Notes: generated by a model from the letters alone, not told the origin. A stretch of DNA of 8,492 nucleotides from Microcaldota archaeon (GCA_021791775.1 JAJYVY010000028.1:1-8492), one strand, 5' to 3'. Counted from the stretch's first letter, positions 1-6,705 are shown. Translations and numbers: made by a program.

Positions 1-16
1 TATTCCTAGTGGTAAG

Positions 17-667
17 ATGTTAAGATATTGTCCGACATGCAATGCTTCAAGCGACGATGTCCGCTTCATAGGCGAATTTTGCGAGAATTGCGTAAAGGAA
101 AAGATAAGCAAGGGGATTCCGGATTGTGCAACCTTGGAAGTATGCAAGTCCTGCGGGAGGATAAGGACGCATGAAGGATATGTGCAAGCCAGCAGGCTCG
201 CCATAAAGGATGCGCTTTCCCTGTCGTTGGGGGTAAAGTGGAACATATCTGTAAATGATTTTGACTGGAAGAAGGCGAATTTGACGTTCAGGAAGGAATA
301 CGAAGGCGAAGAGGTGGCGATTCCGAAGGACATCAGCATAAAAATAAAGAAGACAATGTGCACCGACTGCTACAGAAGGACTTCGGGATACTTCGAAGCA
401 ACAGTGCAGCTGCGCGGCAAGCCTGAAAAAGTCGAAAGGGTTATGGGGAAACTCCTGAAGTTCATCGAAGCGAGGAACGCATTTGTGTCAAGGGTGGACG
501 AGCTCGACAATGGCTATGACATATACGTCAGCGACAAGACAATAGCCAATGCATTCTTCGAGTACTACGAGTTAAAGCCTGGAAGGTCTTACACTTTGCA
601 TGGAGTAAAACACGGGAAGAAGCTTTACAGGAACACCTACATACTCAGACTGGAAGGGGTGGATTAA
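17..667 (+). CDS. NMD3-family zinc protein, short archaeal form
   Basis: The 216-residue protein carries four CxxC pairs, C5/C8, C22/C25, C43/C46 and C115/C118, enough for two zinc sites. The segment after the last pair (Y119-G134, containing GYFEATVQLRG) is the hallmark of the NMD3 core. In eukaryotes NMD3 binds the 60S subunit and serves as its nuclear export adaptor. Archaea have no nucleus, so a role in large-subunit maturation or ribosome binding is inferred here. The protein is much shorter than eukaryotic NMD3 (about 500 residues) and keeps mainly the zinc part and the following alpha/beta region. The ATG at 17 has a weak GGT-type Shine-Dalgarno just upstream. The TAA stop overlaps that of the convergent pilin-like gene within a single TTAA. 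The family call is firm; the function is inferred. Confidence 0.88.
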   Translation: MLRYCPTCNASSDDVRFIGEFCENCVKEKISKGIPDCATLEVCKSCGRIRTHEGYVQASRLAIKDALSLSLGVKWNISVNDFDWKKANLTFRKEYEGEEVAIPKDISIKIKKTMCTDCYRRTSGYFEATVQLRGKPEKVERVMGKLLKFIEARNAFVSRVDELDNGYDIYVSDKTIANAFFEYYELKPGRSYTLHGVKHGKKLYRNTYILRLEGVD

Positions 668-1146
668 GCCGGCTGCATATAGACACACGGCAGGGACGGG
701 TTCGAAGGGCAGGTGTTCTGCGCACTCACGTTTATCAGATAGGTACCCTGGACAGATATGGAGCTGAGCAGGCCGCTCACATTTACTGGGGTGTATGATG
801 TGATGTCGCTAGTACCGCCGCTGGTGGTGATCACGAATATTATAGAATGGCCTACCCCGTTGCTCTGCGTTCCTACATAGACGCCTTGGACGTCGGGTGG
901 GACCTGTATGAGCGCCAGCTGCTTTGCGGGATAGCCCTGCGCCCCTATACTGGTCGCTATGCTGGCCAGCTTGCTCGCAGCCGCCTGCGCTTCTGTCGCT
1001 GCAAGGTTCGAATTCGACGCGGATATCTGTATGAAAGCAAGCACAACTACAGGAATAAGTATTATTAGCCCGAACGATACGGTTATGAGAAGCTCGAAGC
1101 TGGACTGGGCCCTTCTGCTTCCCGCCTTTCCGATATTAAAGCTCAT
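664..1146 (-). CDS. Type IV pilin-like secreted protein, class III signal sequence
   Basis: The 160-residue protein starts with a short basic leader ending RRA, followed by Q14-S-S16-F-E18 and a hydrophobic helix of about 22 residues. This is the archaeal class III signal pattern (QxSxE), in which a prepilin peptidase of the EppA/FlaK kind cuts before Q14. After the helix come an alanine-rich stretch typical of the pilin stalk helix and a Ser/Thr/Val/Gly-rich beta-type domain. The C-terminus has two cysteines, C146 and C154, spaced for a disulfide loop. I chose the ATG at 1146, behind a GAGG element; a TTG at 1155 would add three residues. The start overlaps the end of the upstream CBS gene by 11 bases, so the two are probably co-transcribed and translationally coupled. 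No pilus ATPase or membrane platform gene lies in this window. It could be a pilus subunit or another surface protein. Confidence 0.8.
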   Translation of the reverse strand: MSFNIGKAGSRRAQSSFELLITVSFGLIILIPVVVLAFIQISASNSNLAATEAQAAASKLASIATSIGAQGYPAKQLALIQVPPDVQGVYVGTQSNGVGHSIIFVITTSGGTSDITSYTPVNVSGLLSSISVQGTYLINVSAQNTCPSNPSLPCVYMQPA

Positions 1147-2296
1147 AATCCTCAACCAAGTCCATCCCTCTCTTGGATCTCTTTGTTCTGCTCACCGTTA
1201 TATTCCTTTCTTTTTTCCTTCGTAGCTCCCTCATTAGCTTGTCTAGAAGGCCATCCATAGTCTTTTCTATGGTGTAATCGGTAGCATGCACGTTGAGCGT
1301 ACCTCCCTTTTCCATTGTGAGTCTGGCGTGCATCTCGCACCTTCTGCCAGATAATTTCAAGTTGAGGAGTATGCTCAGCGGCTTTGCCCTGCCCAGCGCT
1401 TCGGCTCTGGCCATAAAGGCCCTTAGCGTCTCTTTTATGTCGTTCTCGTACTCTTTTGTTCTGCCGTCTATGCCAGATATGAATATGTTCCACTCCTCCA
1501 CGTTCCTTCTAGCTATTACCCCCCCGAATATGTCAAATATGGTGAGGATTCCAACAGGATTGCCGGATCTCAGCACCACAACCGAAGAGACATTGTTCTC
1601 TACCATCTCCCTGGCTGCAGCAGCAAGGTCTTTGCTGTGCCCCACAATTATAAGATTCCTGTTCGCTATTCCGGATACTTCTGAATCCGATTCGCTGCGC
1701 TTCTCTGCGGCCCTTTCTGGAAGTCTCTCCTCCTCTTTCGACCTTCCATGGATTATGTCGTGGTTTGTCACTATCCCGTAAAGCTTGCCGCTTTGCATGA
1801 CAACCAATCGGCTGACCCTGTTGTCCCTCATAGCCGCTTTTGCCTGCGATATCATCGAATCGGCATTTATAGCAATCACCGGCGAGGTCATGGTCTCGTT
1901 CACAGGTACGCCATTAAGCATGCCTAATGAGAGCAGCATCTTCAATAGGGTGAACCTTTTTATGATGCCTGCCACCCTGCCGTTCTTGGTGTAGGGAAGG
2001 GCTTTCGCCCTGCTTTTGTAGAAGTAAAGAAGCGCGTCGTCAACGCTCGTATCGTCTGTTATGCTCGGAACGTTTTGGGCGAATTTGAGCGCCGCCGTCC
2101 TTCCCGACTTCGACATCAGATCTGCCCTGTAAAGCGCACGGTTGTCTATAATGCCATGGTATTTGCCGCTCCTTGTAACCACCACAGCACCATGCTTTCC
2201 TATATCTTTCAGCAATTTTGAGATAGGCGTTGCGGCGTCAAAGAACTTTGTTTTTGACACTAACTCGGTCGGTATGTTTATAATCGAGGAGTCCAT
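1136..2296 (-). CDS. Four-CBS-domain protein with C-terminal HPF/RaiA-like domain
   Basis: The 386-residue protein has four CBS repeats at about residues 14-70, 75-130, 132-185 and 207-262, recognised by repeated (A/S)xxVV or LP blocks followed by GxxxGI(I/V/L). A charged linker (185-207) separates repeats 3 and 4. CBS pairs usually bind adenine nucleotides and control an attached domain. Residues 268-364 read like the hibernation factor fold: a first strand (IFISG), a long helix, strands around 308-316 and 320-328, then a helix with DGLLDKLMRELRRKKE, closely similar to the end of bacterial HPF. The tail (about 357-377) is very basic, suiting RNA contact. I infer a nucleotide-responsive ribosome-binding or hibernation protein. 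I start at the ATG at 2296, behind an AGGT element and a TATA box; a longer reading frame to 2416 runs antisense through the tRNA gene. CBS domains are firm; the HPF call is probable. Confidence 0.85.
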   Translation of the reverse strand: MDSSIINIPTELVSKTKFFDAATPISKLLKDIGKHGAVVVTRSGKYHGIIDNRALYRADLMSKSGRTAALKFAQNVPSITDDTSVDDALLYFYKSRAKALPYTKNGRVAGIIKRFTLLKMLLSLGMLNGVPVNETMTSPVIAINADSMISQAKAAMRDNRVSRLVVMQSGKLYGIVTNHDIIHGRSKEEERLPERAAEKRSESDSEVSGIANRNLIIVGHSKDLAAAAREMVENNVSSVVVLRSGNPVGILTIFDIFGGVIARRNVEEWNIFISGIDGRTKEYENDIKETLRAFMARAEALGRAKPLSILLNLKLSGRRCEMHARLTMEKGGTLNVHATDYTIEKTMDGLLDKLMRELRRKKERNITVSRTKRSKRGMDLVEDYEL

Positions 2297-2327
2297 CAAA
2301 TAACCTTGAATAAAGATTGTACTAAAA

Positions 2328-2336
2328 CTATAAATA
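2328..2336. promoter_or_regulatory. Shared TATA element between CBS gene and tRNA-Cys
   Basis: On the plus strand this reads CTATAAATA, centred about 29 bases before the mature tRNA 5' end, the expected distance for an archaeal tRNA promoter. On the minus strand the same bases read TATTTATAG, centred 36 bases before the ATG at 2296, which would give a leader of about 10 bases. The 64-base gap has no other strong candidate, though a further A-rich stretch (2341-2350) exists. One element serving both directions is an inference. Confidence 0.5.
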
Positions 2337-2360
2337 ATCAGAAATAAAAAGGGTATGTAT

Positions 2361-2431
2361 GCCAGGATGGCAGATCGGCTATGCAGCCGCCTGCAGAGCG
2401 GCAAAGAGGGGTTCAACTCCCCTTCCTGGCT
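2361..2431 (+). tRNA. tRNA-Cys (anticodon GCA)
   Basis: A full cloverleaf can be folded by hand. The acceptor stem pairs GCCAGGA (2361-2367) with TCCTGGC (2424-2430) over seven base pairs. The anticodon stem pairs GCCGC (2386-2390) with GCGGC (2398-2402) around loop CTGCAGA, giving anticodon GCA at 2393-2395. The variable loop is AAAG. The T stem AGGGG/CCCCT encloses TTCAACT. The discriminator base is T at 2431; U73 is a known identity element of tRNA-Cys. No CCA is encoded, so it must be added. The D arm is slightly reduced: three pairs (GCA/TGC) with G and A opposed at the fourth position, and GG present in the loop. No intron is seen. It is transcribed away from the CBS gene and towards the end of the Yip1-like gene. 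Confidence 0.96.
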
Positions 2432-2457
2432 GAATTACCTCCCCATAGCAGATTACG

Positions 2458-3063
2458 TCAGTGCGCGATGCCGATTGTCACAGCTAAAATTACGGCGAGG
2501 TATATCAGCGCAAAAACAATAATAGTGAGGATCCAGACTCCAAATGCCGCTTTGCCACTTGTGTTCTGCACTTTCGATATTGCTATTATGTCTACAACAG
2601 CAGCCCATATCCCCCCTATCAGCGACACAAAAGGAATCCACGAAAGCATAATTGAAGGCATTGTGCCCCATACATTACCACTCAGCGTAGCGGAATATGC
2701 ATTATTGAACTTTTTCACTCCGCGGCCTATTCCCTGCATTACCCCACTTTCTACCAGTAAACCTATCGGCCCGAGTATGAAGTAGCTGAGAATTCCTAAT
2801 ATCAGGAACAGCACGTATCCTCCTCCTACTCCGAGCAGCGTTCCCAATCCCGCAGTGCCCACTAGGCCGCCCAAGAAGAAACCAAGAAACCCAAGCAGGA
2901 AACCTGAAAGGGTGCCCCACAGCACTACAAACAGAATGAAAGGTATTACCGCTGCTTTATAGTAGAAACCCAGCGCACCCCCGACCGAGGGCCACGAAGT
3001 CGCTTGACTTGGATGCAACATTATGCCCCAGCCCTTCTTGAATTCATCCAGTATCGCAGTCAT
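2458..3063 (-). CDS. Yip1-family membrane protein
   Basis: The 201-residue protein begins with an amphipathic segment (MTAILDEFKKGWGIMLHPSQ) of the kind that precedes the first helix in Yip1-domain proteins. Hydrophobic segments follow at about 36-54, 55-76 (very glycine-rich), 82-104, 137-163 and 173-198. Between the third and fourth lies a polar stretch leading into MPSIMLSWIPFVSLIGGIW and then VVDIIAISKVQNTSG. The pattern of polar loop, P, WIP, W and a Gly/Ser-Q motif is typical of prokaryotic Yip1 (YIP1/DUF1282-like) proteins. These are poorly understood integral membrane proteins; no reaction is known. I chose the ATG at 3063 because a TATA-like box at 3096-3104 would place the transcript start near 3074. 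An ATG at 3084 is also possible and would add seven residues. It converges with tRNA-Cys, leaving 26 bases between them. Confidence 0.72.
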   Translation of the reverse strand: MTAILDEFKKGWGIMLHPSQATSWPSVGGALGFYYKAAVIPFILFVVLWGTLSGFLLGFLGFFLGGLVGTAGLGTLLGVGGGYVLFLILGILSYFILGPIGLLVESGVMQGIGRGVKKFNNAYSATLSGNVWGTMPSIMLSWIPFVSLIGGIWAAVVDIIAISKVQNTSGKAAFGVWILTIIVFALIYLAVILAVTIGIAH

Positions 3064-3095
3064 ATGCCCGCCCCATCCATACATCAATAAAAATG

Positions 3096-3104
3096 CTTAA
3101 AAGG
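3096..3104 (-). promoter_or_regulatory. Likely promoter of the Yip1-like gene
   Basis: The minus strand reads GGAAAGCCTTTTAAGC here, a BRE-like purine/A stretch followed by a TATA-type box, centred 37 bases before the ATG at 3063. The same BRE-plus-box arrangement appears before the TRAM gene at 6706-6719. Confidence 0.45.
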
Positions 3105-3127
3105 CTTTCCATGTGTGCATCGCAGGA

Positions 3128-3171
3128 AGTGCCAATGCCTACCCTGCCAGGCCGTTGGCATGGAAGGCACT
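3128..3171. repeat. GC-rich imperfect inverted repeat
   Basis: AGTGCC (3128-3133) and ATGCC (3135-3139) can pair with GGCACT (3166-3171) and GGCAT (3157-3161), with a one-by-four internal loop. A competing pairing joins TGCCAA (3130-3135) with TTGGCA (3155-3160). The stretch is clearly richer in G and C than its flanks and lies between the divergent Yip1-like and zincin genes. It lies within an open frame that runs upstream of the zincin gene, but the TATA box at 3184 suggests it may not be translated. Its function is unknown; an operator, a small RNA or chance all remain possible. Confidence 0.4.
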
Positions 3172-3183
3172 CAGGCAGAAAAA

Positions 3184-3192
3184 GATATAAAG
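3184..3192 (+). promoter_or_regulatory. Likely promoter of the zincin-like gene
   Basis: The sequence GATATAAAG is preceded by an A-rich BRE-like stretch (CAGAAAAA). Its centre is about 31 bases before the ATG at 3219, so transcription would begin a few bases before that codon and give a very short leader. Confidence 0.5.
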
Positions 3193-3218
3193 TAAAGTAC
3201 AGAATGCCTACTGATGAA

Positions 3219-3713
3219 ATGCAGCAGAGCCAACTAGACGGAGTGGTCATAAACAAAGGGATAAAGCTCCGGTATTACAAATTCACGGATGTATTCAAAG
3301 GCTTCGAAAATGTCGACGCCGTTAAAAAATTATTCGGAAAAGATACCAAAAGAATACTGTCAAAGCTCAAAGTCATGCTCTTCTCAAGCAAATGGGGTTA
3401 TCTATGGGTGGATGACAGGAACATGTCAATAGGGTGCAATTATGACTACATAAAAGAGGCAGACAAGCGTCATGTGTATTTGGATGTAATACATGAATTG
3501 ATGCACATAAAGCAGGGCATGGAGGGAAGGAAACTTTTTAATGATAATTTTGAGTATGTTGACAGCCCTACAGAGCTAGAAGCCTATAGAGAGGGAGTCG
3601 CAGAGGCGAAGCGAATAGGGATGTCAGATAAAGAAATAATAGAATACCTTAAGGTAGACTGGGTGGGAGAGAGGGATTTCAAAAGGCTGCTCAGGGCCTT
3701 AGGCATGGCCTGA
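3219..3713 (+). CDS. Zincin-like metallopeptidase family protein (HELMH)
   Basis: From the ATG at 3219 the protein has 164 residues. It contains VIHELMHIKQG, with H92, E93 and H96 forming the HExxH zinc and catalytic motif. Residues PTELEAYREG follow about 20 positions later, and E119 or E121 could supply the third zinc ligand, as in gluzincin-type peptidases. The C-terminus is a helical segment with EYLKVDW. There is no signal peptide, so it should be cytoplasmic. The spacing and small size resemble the minimal zincins; the substrate is unknown, and a role without peptidase activity cannot be excluded. The frame is open from ATG 3093, and ATG 3204 is another candidate, but a good TATA box at 3184-3192 and the lack of family-like sequence before residue 50 of the long form favour 3219. 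The gene is followed after 13 bases by the glycosyltransferase gene. Confidence 0.72.
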   Translation: MQQSQLDGVVINKGIKLRYYKFTDVFKGFENVDAVKKLFGKDTKRILSKLKVMLFSSKWGYLWVDDRNMSIGCNYDYIKEADKRHVYLDVIHELMHIKQGMEGRKLFNDNFEYVDSPTELEAYREGVAEAKRIGMSDKEIIEYLKVDWVGERDFKRLLRALGMA

Positions 3714-3726
3714 TGTGTGTGCTTCA

Positions 3727-5214
3727 ATGGAAAGAAATCCGAAAATAGAAAGACGCCTGCATGCCCTCCTTTCAATAATTTTGGTGGCATTGCCTTTAAT
3801 AACAATATACGTGATCTTCCATTTCAGGGGCCCCCAATGGGATCTTATCGCGCATTCCCTGCTTGGTAGGACGGCTCTAAACTACATTGCGCTTCACAAT
3901 GTCAACATACATCCCGCATTCATAGGGGAATATCTGAACAATCTCGTATATTACAACGAGCCGTACAGGGCGCCTCTGGCTACGCCGATTTTCGCAACAT
4001 TGTCCGTATTTTTCAGCGAAACGGTACTGCCATACATGGTTATCGTATATGCCGCAGCTGTGCTCGCGCTTTACAAAACCGGGCGGGCGCTGCGCATCGA
4101 TACTCTAATCCTATTTGCTGCATTCCTAAACCCATATGCCCTTTACTTCTTCTTTGTGCCCAATGGCATGGAAGGCCTTTCTATAATATTTGTGCTTCTG
4201 GGCATAACCGCACTTGCCAAGAGAAGCAGCACCTCCGGCATCTTCTTTGGCCTGGCAAGCCTTGCAAAGTATCCGGCCATCATATTCCTTCCGCTCATCA
4301 TACTATTGTGGGATAGGAAAAAAATAACATTCGCAGCAACATTCGAATTCCTGATGCTCCTGCCGTGGCTCCTGTTCAATTATATCGTATATGGGAACCC
4401 CATATACAGCTATCTAGCGGCTGTATCCAATGTCATTACCTCTGGGGGGTACGCTGCAGTGCACCCTCTGGCCGTGCTTGCAGTAGTGGCGTATCCTGCC
4501 GCGTTTGCAGCAGCCGCGTTCGTGCTCTGGCATCGCCGCCACGGGAGGCTCAACGTTAGAATAGGCTATCGGGGCAAGGTACTCCTGGCATTTGCGGCCC
4601 TCGCGCTTGTAGGATATGCATTTGTGCTGCCGCACAACGATTTCTTCACGCAAGAACGGTTCGGATATCTTTTCTTTACCGCCCTTGTGCTGTTATCTGT
4701 CTCATTCTTGAGCAAAGAGACAATGCACAAAGCAGCAGCAAAAAGAAACATAGCCATTATAGCAATAGCAATACTGTGCGTTGGGCTTGCATACACATAC
4801 ATAACATCCAACACCGCAATAGTCAAATACTACAATCCAAATAACCCGGATAACATATATCAAGCAGCATACGGGCAGCTGTCGAATCTGGGATTCGAGA
4901 ATTGCAGGTTTATAACCAACGCATGGGTGCCAATGCTCTATCAGCAGATGAGCGCATATTCACCCTTTGTCAGATATTCCAGCAGTGTGATAACGCCAAT
5001 CGTAGCGCATCTTTCAAATGCGTCAGGGATAGGCTATGCAAACTTTTCAAACAATTTCGCAAAGTACCCTATAATAGTGATACAGAACGCTGGCGTGCCA
5101 GAGCAGTTCATAATAGGGCTTAAAAACTCCACACTCAAATATAACAGCGGTTATATACAGATATACTTACCGAAAAATGCCACATGCTATCCTGCAAACC
5201 TAACTGAAGCATAA
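3727..5214 (+). CDS. GT-C-like multi-membrane glycosyltransferase
   Basis: The 495-residue protein has a basic N-terminus, a first membrane helix at about 13-34, then a loop with GPQWDLIAHSL containing D39, where GT-C enzymes keep an acidic catalytic residue. Several more hydrophobic helices follow (about 98-118, 125-146, 150-164, 170-195, 203-224, 246-268, 285-301, 312-329 and 341-358). Residues from about 362 to the end form a soluble region that should face outside. The layout matches the PMT/ArnT-like glycosyltransferases that move a sugar from a polyprenyl-phosphate carrier to a protein or lipid; donor and acceptor are unknown. The outer domain has two cysteines (C393, C487) and five N-x-S/T sites near the C-terminus. 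I start at the ATG at 3727; a GTG at 3715 would add four residues. The gene sits close behind the zincin gene and 33 bases before RtcB, so one transcript is likely. Confidence 0.75.
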   Translation: MERNPKIERRLHALLSIILVALPLITIYVIFHFRGPQWDLIAHSLLGRTALNYIALHNVNIHPAFIGEYLNNLVYYNEPYRAPLATPIFATLSVFFSETVLPYMVIVYAAAVLALYKTGRALRIDTLILFAAFLNPYALYFFFVPNGMEGLSIIFVLLGITALAKRSSTSGIFFGLASLAKYPAIIFLPLIILLWDRKKITFAATFEFLMLLPWLLFNYIVYGNPIYSYLAAVSNVITSGGYAAVHPLAVLAVVAYPAAFAAAAFVLWHRRHGRLNVRIGYRGKVLLAFAALALVGYAFVLPHNDFFTQERFGYLFFTALVLLSVSFLSKETMHKAAAKRNIAIIAIAILCVGLAYTYITSNTAIVKYYNPNNPDNIYQAAYGQLSNLGFENCRFITNAWVPMLYQQMSAYSPFVRYSSSVITPIVAHLSNASGIGYANFSNNFAKYPIIVIQNAGVPEQFIIGLKNSTLKYNSGYIQIYLPKNATCYPANLTEA

Positions 5215-5247
5215 AGAGGCTTGCATACAAACACAAGGCAGAATATA

Positions 5248-6675
5248 ATGAGAAAGATAAACGAGTTCCTTTGGGAGATTGAGAAGGAAGGCGACATGAA
5301 TGTCCCTGTGAGGATATACGCCAACTCCGCGATAGCAGAGAATATGAAAAGGGATAGGACATTGGTGCAGGCGAAGAACGACGCATGCCTCCCTTCGATA
5401 GTGAAGAACATGCTCGTGATGCCTGATGGCCATGAAGGGTACTCCTTCCCTATAGGCGGGGTGGCGGCGTTCGGTGCTGACGATGGTATAATCTCACCAG
5501 GTGCCATAGGCTTCGATATCGGCTGCGGCGTAAGGCTCATCAAGACCAATATAACCGAGAAGGAATTGCGGCCAAAATTGGGTGCATTGATGGATGCAAT
5601 GTTCAGGAATGTGCCTAGCGGCGTAGGGAGCAAGATGAATCTTGGGTTCACCGCAAAGCAGATGGAGATGATCGCGACAGAAGGGGTGGGCTACATAGTG
5701 AAAGAAGGGTATGGATTCCCCGAAGACCAGGAACGTGTCGAGGAGGGCAGCCACATGAAAGGGGCAGATTATGGCATAGTGAGCGACCTTGCCAAGCAGA
5801 GAGGGGCCCCCCAGCTTGGCACTCTGGGAGCTGGCAATCACTTCGCAGAGGTGCAGAAGGTTGACAGCATATTTGACGAGAAAATAGCAAAACTTTACGG
5901 ACTAGACAAGGATATGGTGGTGATAATGCTCCATAGCGGCTCAAGGGGATTCGGCCACCAGATATGCAGCGATTACATAAGAATTCTGATGGACTACCAG
6001 AAGCGGCACAAACTAAGCCTGCCGGATCCGGAGCTCGCCTACGCCCACATAGGCAGCAAAGAGGCAGAGAACTACTGGGCGGCCATGTGCGCAGCCATAA
6101 ACTTCGCGTTTGTGAATAGGCAGATCATGACCCATTTCATAAGGAAGAGCTTTGCAGATACGTTCAAGAGGAGTGCGGAAGAGCTCGACATGCAGCTTGT
6201 CTATGACCTCTGCCACAACACCGCCAAGCTCGAAGAGCACGAGGTAGATGGCAAAAGAATGAAATTGTATGTGCACAGGAAGGGCGCCACCAGGGCGTTC
6301 GGCCCAGGCAGGAGCGAAATACCCTCCATGTACAGAGAGCGCGGCCAGCCTGTGCTTATACCAGGAAGCATGGGCACAGCAAGCTATGTACTTGCAGGCA
6401 GGGAAGAGAGCATGCTTGAGACATTCGGGTCATCGTGCCACGGCGCCGGCAGGGTGATGTCCAGGCACCAGGCGCTCCGCGATATACCTTCATCGAAGAC
6501 GCTCAGCACCATGAAGAGTAAAAAAATAGAGATAAGGGTAAGGAGCAAGAAGCTCGTAAGCGAAGAGGCGGAATGGGCATACAAGAATGTAGATGATGTG
6601 GTGAAGAGCGTGGAGGGTGCAAAGATCTCAAATATCGTTGCAAGGTTGGTGCCGCTAGGGGTCACAAAGGGCTGA
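5248..6675 (+). CDS. rtcB: RNA-splicing ligase RtcB
   Basis: RtcB joins a 2',3'-cyclic phosphate (or 3'-phosphate) RNA end to a 5'-OH end using GTP and manganese; in archaea it seals tRNA halves after intron removal. The 475-residue protein matches the archaeal enzyme along its whole length. Metal and GTP-site residues are visible: D90 and C93 in DIGCGVRLI, N197 and H198 in GAGNHFAEVQ, H229 in HSGSRGFGHQI, H323 in CHN, and the guanylated histidine H398 in SSCHGAGRVMSR. These are offset by only five or six positions from the numbering of the Pyrococcus enzyme. It ends with the usual LxPLGVxKG. There is no intein. I chose the ATG at 5248, because it gives the family's normal N-terminus (about eight residues before the WEI motif); a TTG at 5221 is in frame. 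No archease gene is adjacent. Confidence 0.97.
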   Translation: MRKINEFLWEIEKEGDMNVPVRIYANSAIAENMKRDRTLVQAKNDACLPSIVKNMLVMPDGHEGYSFPIGGVAAFGADDGIISPGAIGFDIGCGVRLIKTNITEKELRPKLGALMDAMFRNVPSGVGSKMNLGFTAKQMEMIATEGVGYIVKEGYGFPEDQERVEEGSHMKGADYGIVSDLAKQRGAPQLGTLGAGNHFAEVQKVDSIFDEKIAKLYGLDKDMVVIMLHSGSRGFGHQICSDYIRILMDYQKRHKLSLPDPELAYAHIGSKEAENYWAAMCAAINFAFVNRQIMTHFIRKSFADTFKRSAEELDMQLVYDLCHNTAKLEEHEVDGKRMKLYVHRKGATRAFGPGRSEIPSMYRERGQPVLIPGSMGTASYVLAGREESMLETFGSSCHGAGRVMSRHQALRDIPSSKTLSTMKSKKIEIRVRSKKLVSEEAEWAYKNVDDVVKSVEGAKISNIVARLVPLGVTKG

Positions 6676-6705
6676 GTCTACATTATTGTGCTTAGACGCC
6701 GATAG

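Noticed and set aside
1..16. End of a preceding gene (TAG at 7-9 or TAA at 13-15)
   Set aside because: Only a few codons are visible, so neither frame nor product can be supported.
2297..2416. A 40-residue N-terminal extension, with a hydrophobic segment, of the CBS-HPF protein
   Set aside because: It is read antisense through the tRNA-Cys gene and its promoter. The ATG at 2296 has better upstream signals and leads directly into the CBS domain.
2381..2785. A plus-strand open frame of 134 codons overlapping tRNA-Cys
   Set aside because: It begins inside the tRNA and lies antisense to the Yip1-like gene; its translation resembles no family and looks like a shadow.
3135..3212. Repeated AATGCCTAC at 3134 and 3203
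   Set aside because: Nine bases occurring twice about 70 bases apart, without further similarity in the flanks, is likely chance.
5221..5247. An earlier TTG start for RtcB
   Set aside because: It adds nine residues absent from the usual archaeal RtcB N-terminus; the ATG at 5248 fits the family.
5187..5651. A minus-strand open frame opposite the start of rtcB
   Set aside because: It lies wholly antisense to rtcB and the end of the glycosyltransferase gene and reflects their codon use.
6676..6697. Possible terminator hairpin GTCTA/TAGAC after rtcB
   Set aside because: It has only five pairs with a 12-base loop and no T-rich run after it; too weak to call.
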